Shown piece by piece: positions 32,130-36,037 of a stretch of 36,037 nt of DNA. Numbering within the stretch: the first letter of the stretch is position 1; each line of letters starts with the position of its first letter. The DNA is from Candidatus Zhuqueibacterota bacterium (GTDB lineage: Bacteria > Zhuqueibacterota > Zhuqueibacteria > Zhuqueibacterales > Zhuqueibacteraceae), in contig QEVD01000039.1 in assembly GCA_003576975.1 (NCBI GenBank), positions 1-36,037 on the forward strand. The letters run 5' to 3'. The position numbers were made by a program, and so were the translations under genes. The notes below the pieces were generated by a model. It was not told the origin of the DNA, made no database searches, and worked only from the letters and a program-made list of their open reading frames with translations.

Positions 32130-33242
32130 ATGTCAAGCAACTCCTCTGCAACTTCCCCGGTTAAAAAAACTGCTTTGCACGATGTGCATGCCGGCCTCGG
32201 CGCGAAGATGGTCGAGTTCGGCGGTTTCATGATGCCGGTGCAATATCGCGGCATCATCGACGAGCATAACAGCGTGCGCCAATCTGCCGGCGTGTTTGAT
32301 GTTTCGCATATGGGCGAATTTGAATTCCGCGGCCCGGCAGCGCTGGAATTTTTGCAACGCATGACGATCAACGACGTTGCCAAGCTGGCGCCCGGTCAGG
32401 CGCAGTATTCCGCCATGTGTTACCCGGACGGCGGCATCGTTGATGATCTCATCATTTACCGTTTGGCCGACCGGTACATGGCCATCGTCAATGCCGCGAA
32501 TTTGCAGAAGGACTGGCAATGGCTGCAGCAAGCGGCAACGCCCGAAGTTGGCATGCACGATGTCAGTGAGCAAACGAGCTTGTTGGCGGTGCAGGGCCGC
32601 AACGCGCAAGCAACGCTGCAAAAACTCACGAAAACAAATTTGAGTGAAATCAAATATTATTGGTTTGCTTTGGGAGAAATTGCCGGCGTGCCGGCCGTGA
32701 TCGCCCGCACCGGCTATACCGGCGAAGACGGCTTCGAAATCGCCTTCGAGGAAAAACAATCGGTCAAAATTTGGGATGCTATTTTCGAAGCCGGCAAGCC
32801 CTTCAACATCGAACCGATTGGTTTGGGCGCGCGCGACACTCTGCGCCTTGAAATGAAATACTGTTTGTATGGCAATGATATCGATCAAACCACGAATCCG
32901 ATCGAAGCCGGCCTAGGCTGGATCACAAAACTCGACAAAGGCGATTTTCTCGGCAAGCAAGCAATTGCTGTGGTGAAGGCGCAAGGCCCGCGCCGCAAGT
33001 TGATCGGCTTTGAATTGCCGGGTAAAAATATCGCGCGCCACGGTTATGCTCTGCTCAAAGACGGCAACGCGATTGGATCTGTGACAAGCGGCACGTTTTC
33101 GCCGAGCCTGCAAAAATCCATCGGCATGGGTTATGTCGCCAGTGACTTTAGCGCAATTGGCTCGGTGATTATGGTCGATATTCGCGGCCGGCAGATGGAG
33201 GCGAGTGTGGTCAAGACCCCGTTCTATCAAAGGCCTTATTAA
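32130..33242 (+). CDS. gcvT: glycine cleavage system aminomethyltransferase (T protein)
   Basis: Transfers the methylene group from aminomethyl-lipoyl GcvH to tetrahydrofolate, releasing ammonia. 370 residues from ATG 32130. Family motifs: LHDVHAGLGAKMVEFGGFMM, FDVSHMGEFEFRGP, GQAQYSAMCYPDGGIVDDL, ARTGYTGEDGFEIAF, ARDTLRLEMKYCLYGNDI and IGSVTSGTFSPSLQKSIGMGYV. An earlier ATG at 32079, overlapping the previous stop, would add 17 unconserved residues and is possible because of translational coupling. gcvH and gcvP are not in the window. The upstream LipM-like enzyme could act on GcvH. Confidence 0.95.
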   Translation: MSSNSSATSPVKKTALHDVHAGLGAKMVEFGGFMMPVQYRGIIDEHNSVRQSAGVFDVSHMGEFEFRGPAALEFLQRMTINDVAKLAPGQAQYSAMCYPDGGIVDDLIIYRLADRYMAIVNAANLQKDWQWLQQAATPEVGMHDVSEQTSLLAVQGRNAQATLQKLTKTNLSEIKYYWFALGEIAGVPAVIARTGYTGEDGFEIAFEEKQSVKIWDAIFEAGKPFNIEPIGLGARDTLRLEMKYCLYGNDIDQTTNPIEAGLGWITKLDKGDFLGKQAIAVVKAQGPRRKLIGFELPGKNIARHGYALLKDGNAIGSVTSGTFSPSLQKSIGMGYVASDFSAIGSVIMVDIRGRQMEASVVKTPFYQRPY

Positions 33243-33287
33243 GCATAATTGACCTGATTGAATCTTATTGTGAGACGGTGAACGAAG

Positions 33288-35741
33288 ATGGCGGGAAAAT
33301 CCGCAAAATTATCGCAGCGACAGCGCGAAGAGATTTTAGGCATCTTGCTGATGATGCTCGGTACGCTGGTATTGGTGAGCTTGATTTCATACGACTCCCG
33401 AGATGAATTTCAGGGTTTCGGGACGCGCGCCATTTACAATGCCATCGGACTCGCAGGCGTCGGCATATCAAAAGTGTTGATCCAGATCCTGTTTGGCTAT
33501 CCCGCCATTTTGATTCCCTTTGTGATCATGGCGTGGGGATGGTTTTATTTTCGCGGCCACAAACGCGACAAGCTGTCCCGTATTACATTCTACGCGCTTT
33601 TTGCCGCGCTTTACCTCGCCGCCTGGCTGGGCCTGCCGCAGGCCATGAATCAAAGCAGTGAATTTGGTTATGCTTACTCCGGCGTGGTCGGCGGTTTCAT
33701 CTCGCATTCTCTCCACGGGATCTTCGGCGCCATCGGCAGCGTGATCGTCATGCTTGCGATTGGCGCGGTTGCTTTGATGATAGCAACGCAGATGAGTTTG
33801 CACGAAGCCATCCTCAAAGCCATGCAGGGGGTTGGCCGTTTGCGCGAGTTTTTCTCGGGCGGTTGGTCATCGCTGCGCCATTGGCGTCCGGCCTTGCCTG
33901 AATTGGGTGCGGAAGAGCCTTCGGCAAAATCATGGCGCACAGCCGAGCCGGATTTGGAGGAAGCAGCGGAAGAAGAGGTGCATGTCGTCGATGAGCCGAT
34001 GGAGCCGCGGTGGAAAAAACTCGCGCGGTTGCGCACGCTGGAAGATTCCAACTCCTCCAGCGTGATTCCCGGCGCTGCCCGGCGTGAATTCACGGAACCG
34101 GGCCTGCCCGCGAATGCCGCGCCAATGAATTCCGCCTATGAAAAGATCGCGCCGGATGGCGCCCGTTCGCAGAAATCCGAGTCTTTCGCGGACTCGCCGC
34201 GCGCAGCGGAAACCGACAAGCCGCGCCCGCCCGGAAACTATATTTTCCCCTCGCTCGAATTGCTCAGCGTGCCGCCGGTAGATCAGCAAAAAGTGCAGAG
34301 CCGCGACGAATTGTTGAGTTTGGCGCGCGTTCTGGAAGAACGCTTGCTGGAATTTGATGTCGAAGGCAAAGTTGTTGAAATCAATCCCGGCCCGGTGATC
34401 ACGCGTTATGAGTATGAACCGGCGCCCGGCATCAAAGTTTCACGCATCACCGCGCTCGCGGATGATCTTGCGCTGGCGATGCGCGCCAAGCGCATTCGCA
34501 TCGTCGCGCCAATTCCGGGCAAGGCCGCGGTGGGCATCGAGTTGCCGAATCCGGATCCACAAATGGTCGATTTGCGCGGCCTGCTGGATTCGGATGCGTT
34601 CCGCCAATCGCCCTCGCCGCTGACGATTGCGCTCGGCAAGACGATCTCCGGTCAGGTATATGTCACCTCGCTCGAAAAAATGCCGCATTTGCTCATTGCC
34701 GGCGCCACCGGCTCGGGCAAAAGCGTTTGTTTGAATGCCATTATCGCGAGCATTCTTTATAAAGCGCATCCGCGCGATGTGCATTTTGTGTTGATCGATC
34801 CTAAGCGTTTGGAGTTGTCGAGCTATCGCATGCTGCGCCGCCATCATTTGAATTATCGTGATGATTTGAATGAAGAAGTTGTGACCACGCCGCAGAATGC
34901 GCTGGCGATTCTGCGCAGCCTGGAATGGGAAATGGAGAATCGCTACACGCTGCTGGCGCGCGTCGGCTCGCGCAATATTGCCGAATATAATCAGCGTTTG
35001 CGCGAGGGCAAGCTGGCGCTGCCGGAGGAGCCGAACCCGGGTGAAGACCAACAAGAGCTGAAGCCGCTGCCGTATATCGTGCTGGTGCTCGACGAGCTGG
35101 CAGATCTCATGCTCACCGCGGCCAAAGAGGTGGAAGAGCCGATCGCACGCTTGACGCAGCTCTCGCGCGCCGTCGGTATACATTTGATCGTCGCTACGCA
35201 GCGGCCTTCTGTCGATGTCATTACCGGCGTGATTAAAGCGAATTTCCCGGCGCGCATTGCGTTTCAAGTCGCATCGAAAATCGACTCGCGCACGATTTTG
35301 GACATGAACGGCGCGGAAAAGCTGCTGGGCAGCGGCGACATGCTTTTCTTGCCGCCCGGCAGCCCGGAGACCGTGCGCATTCACGGCGCTTTTGTTTCCT
35401 CGGAAGAGATTGAGCGCACCATTGAGCATATCCGCAATCAGCCGGCATTCGAAAAAACATTGTTGCCGGTACGGCAGGACGAAAATGAAGTCGATGACGG
35501 TTATGGCCCGGCAGCCGACGGCCGCCGTGACGAGTTGTTCCATGAAGCGTTGAAATTAGTTGTGCGCCATCAGCAAGGCTCGATCTCGCTGCTGCAGCGC
35601 CGCTTGAAAATTGGATACTCACGCGCCGCACGCTTGATCGATGAATTGGAAGCCGCCGGTATTGTGGGCGCCTTCGACGGCAGCAAAGCGCGTGAAGTCT
35701 TGGTCGATGAATCGTATTTGGAAGAAATGGGATTGGAATAG
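33288..35741 (+). CDS. ftsK: DNA translocase FtsK/SpoIIIE
   Basis: A septal DNA pump that clears chromosomes during division. 817 residues: four or so membrane helices (about 17-165), a charged/Pro-rich linker (about 190-320), then the motor. The motor has Walker A GATGSGKS (472-479), ...FVLIDPKRLELSSY and Walker B LVLDELADLM (about 599-608), then QLSRAVGIHLIVATQRPSVD and RIAFQVASKIDSRTILD. The C-terminal winged-helix gamma domain (SISLLQRRLKIGYSRAARLI) reads polar DNA motifs. The segment RRHHLNYRDDLNEEVVTTPQ deviates from the usual 'PHLLTPVVT' text. The start has only a weak purine-rich site. It is followed 2 bp later by lolA. Confidence 0.95.
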   Translation: MAGKSAKLSQRQREEILGILLMMLGTLVLVSLISYDSRDEFQGFGTRAIYNAIGLAGVGISKVLIQILFGYPAILIPFVIMAWGWFYFRGHKRDKLSRITFYALFAALYLAAWLGLPQAMNQSSEFGYAYSGVVGGFISHSLHGIFGAIGSVIVMLAIGAVALMIATQMSLHEAILKAMQGVGRLREFFSGGWSSLRHWRPALPELGAEEPSAKSWRTAEPDLEEAAEEEVHVVDEPMEPRWKKLARLRTLEDSNSSSVIPGAARREFTEPGLPANAAPMNSAYEKIAPDGARSQKSESFADSPRAAETDKPRPPGNYIFPSLELLSVPPVDQQKVQSRDELLSLARVLEERLLEFDVEGKVVEINPGPVITRYEYEPAPGIKVSRITALADDLALAMRAKRIRIVAPIPGKAAVGIELPNPDPQMVDLRGLLDSDAFRQSPSPLTIALGKTISGQVYVTSLEKMPHLLIAGATGSGKSVCLNAIIASILYKAHPRDVHFVLIDPKRLELSSYRMLRRHHLNYRDDLNEEVVTTPQNALAILRSLEWEMENRYTLLARVGSRNIAEYNQRLREGKLALPEEPNPGEDQQELKPLPYIVLVLDELADLMLTAAKEVEEPIARLTQLSRAVGIHLIVATQRPSVDVITGVIKANFPARIAFQVASKIDSRTILDMNGAEKLLGSGDMLFLPPGSPETVRIHGAFVSSEEIERTIEHIRNQPAFEKTLLPVRQDENEVDDGYGPAADGRRDELFHEALKLVVRHQQGSISLLQRRLKIGYSRAARLIDELEAAGIVGAFDGSKAREVLVDESYLEEMGLE

Positions 35742-35743
35742 AA

Positions 35744-36037
35744 ATGAATCTTCAATCTTTTTGGGCAGGAATACCCCCGCGCCGCATGAAAACCGTTGTT
35801 GCGGGATTGCTGGTTGCCGCATTGTCAAGCTCGGTGAGTCGGGCGTTGCCGCCGCAGGAAAATGCGGATAAAATCATTGCGCGTGTGCGCACCACCTACG
35901 AAAAATTGGAGGCGCTCTCCGCGGATTTTCAAAAGGATTATACCTGGGCGCTGGCCGGCGAAACCCAGACCATGACCGGCAAACTCTATCTCAAAAAAGG
36001 CGATCGCTATCGCATTGAAACGGAGGCGCAAACCATC
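35744..36037 (+). CDS. lolA: outer-membrane lipoprotein carrier LolA (partial, cut by window end)
   Basis: The first 98 residues of a periplasmic carrier that ferries lipoproteins from the inner to the outer membrane. A long N-terminus with a signal-like segment (VVAGLLVAALSSSVSRA) leads into ADKIIARVRTTYEKLEALSADFQ and then GKLYLKKGDRYRIE, typical of LolA strands. Start ATG 35744 comes 2 bp after the ftsK stop; ATG 35786 (MKTVVAGL) would give a shorter signal peptide but has no purine-rich site. The reading frame runs off the right edge. Confidence 0.87.
   Translation, partial: MNLQSFWAGIPPRRMKTVVAGLLVAALSSSVSRALPPQENADKIIARVRTTYEKLEALSADFQKDYTWALAGETQTMTGKLYLKKGDRYRIETEAQTI

Noticed and set aside
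30877-32151. Long open frame (424 aa) on the minus strand
   Set aside because: Antisense to the aminotransferase, with low-complexity His/Gln/Arg composition.
34440-35543. Open frame (367 aa) on the minus strand within ftsK
   Set aside because: Complement of the FtsK motor; Arg/Gln/His-rich shadow.

Overview
The window looks like a chromosomal piece of an uncultivated Gram-negative bacterium of the FCB superphylum (Calditrichota / KSB1-like lineages are my best guess). Three things suggest this. LpxC and FabZ are fused in one protein, as in Bacteroidota/Chlorobi relatives. A secreted dehydrogenase carries a C-terminal 'YPNPFNP' type IX-style sorting domain. The envelope set (BamA, Skp, LpxD, LpxC-FabZ, LpxA, RseP, LolA, Kdo transferase) is complete enough to imply an LPS outer membrane. 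GC is around the mid-50s percent, and promoter-like sites resemble TTGACA-N17-TATATT. No rRNA, tRNA, transposase or CRISPR array was seen.

Layout. 1-1419 (+): a gene tail, a small outer-membrane barrel protein and an alpha/beta hydrolase. 1430-3843 (-): lgt, preceded by a zinc-ribbon/CcmH-like membrane protein, and a lipoprotein. 3880-5109 (+): a clear promoter, SixA phosphatase and a membrane protein with a coiled coil. 5184-9042 (-): PepD dipeptidase with its terminator, a degenerate receiver/HATPase regulator and the radical-SAM protein AmrS. 9261-9714: a four-helix-bundle gene broken at a G6 run. 9864-14561 (-): a YdeP-like molybdopterin oxidoreductase, an MFS transporter and a DUF4349 lipoprotein. 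14889-19193 (+): an exported protein, a LytR_C protein, a Kdo transferase lacking its usual N-terminal anchor, and the sorting-domain dehydrogenase.

19549-36037 (+) is a long co-directional envelope and essential-gene cluster. It runs bamA, skp, lpxD, lpxC-fabZ, lpxA, two small AT-rich genes, a LipM-like acyltransferase, a DUF6588-like exported protein, dxr, rseP, an aminotransferase, gcvT, ftsK and lolA (cut by the window end). BamA and Skp handle outer-membrane proteins, the Lpx enzymes start lipid A synthesis, Dxr supplies isoprenoid precursors, RseP is the envelope protease and LolA carries lipoproteins.

The less ordinary parts are: a family of three intergenic palindromic elements; a two-gene low-GC island inside the lipid A operon; an Lgt with an internal 73-residue duplication; a receiver domain whose phospho-acceptor is Glu; six consecutive genes with GTG/TTG starts; and short repeats around amrS and the four-helix-bundle gene. 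None is proven to be a new system. The small-gene island and the palindromic family are the best candidates.
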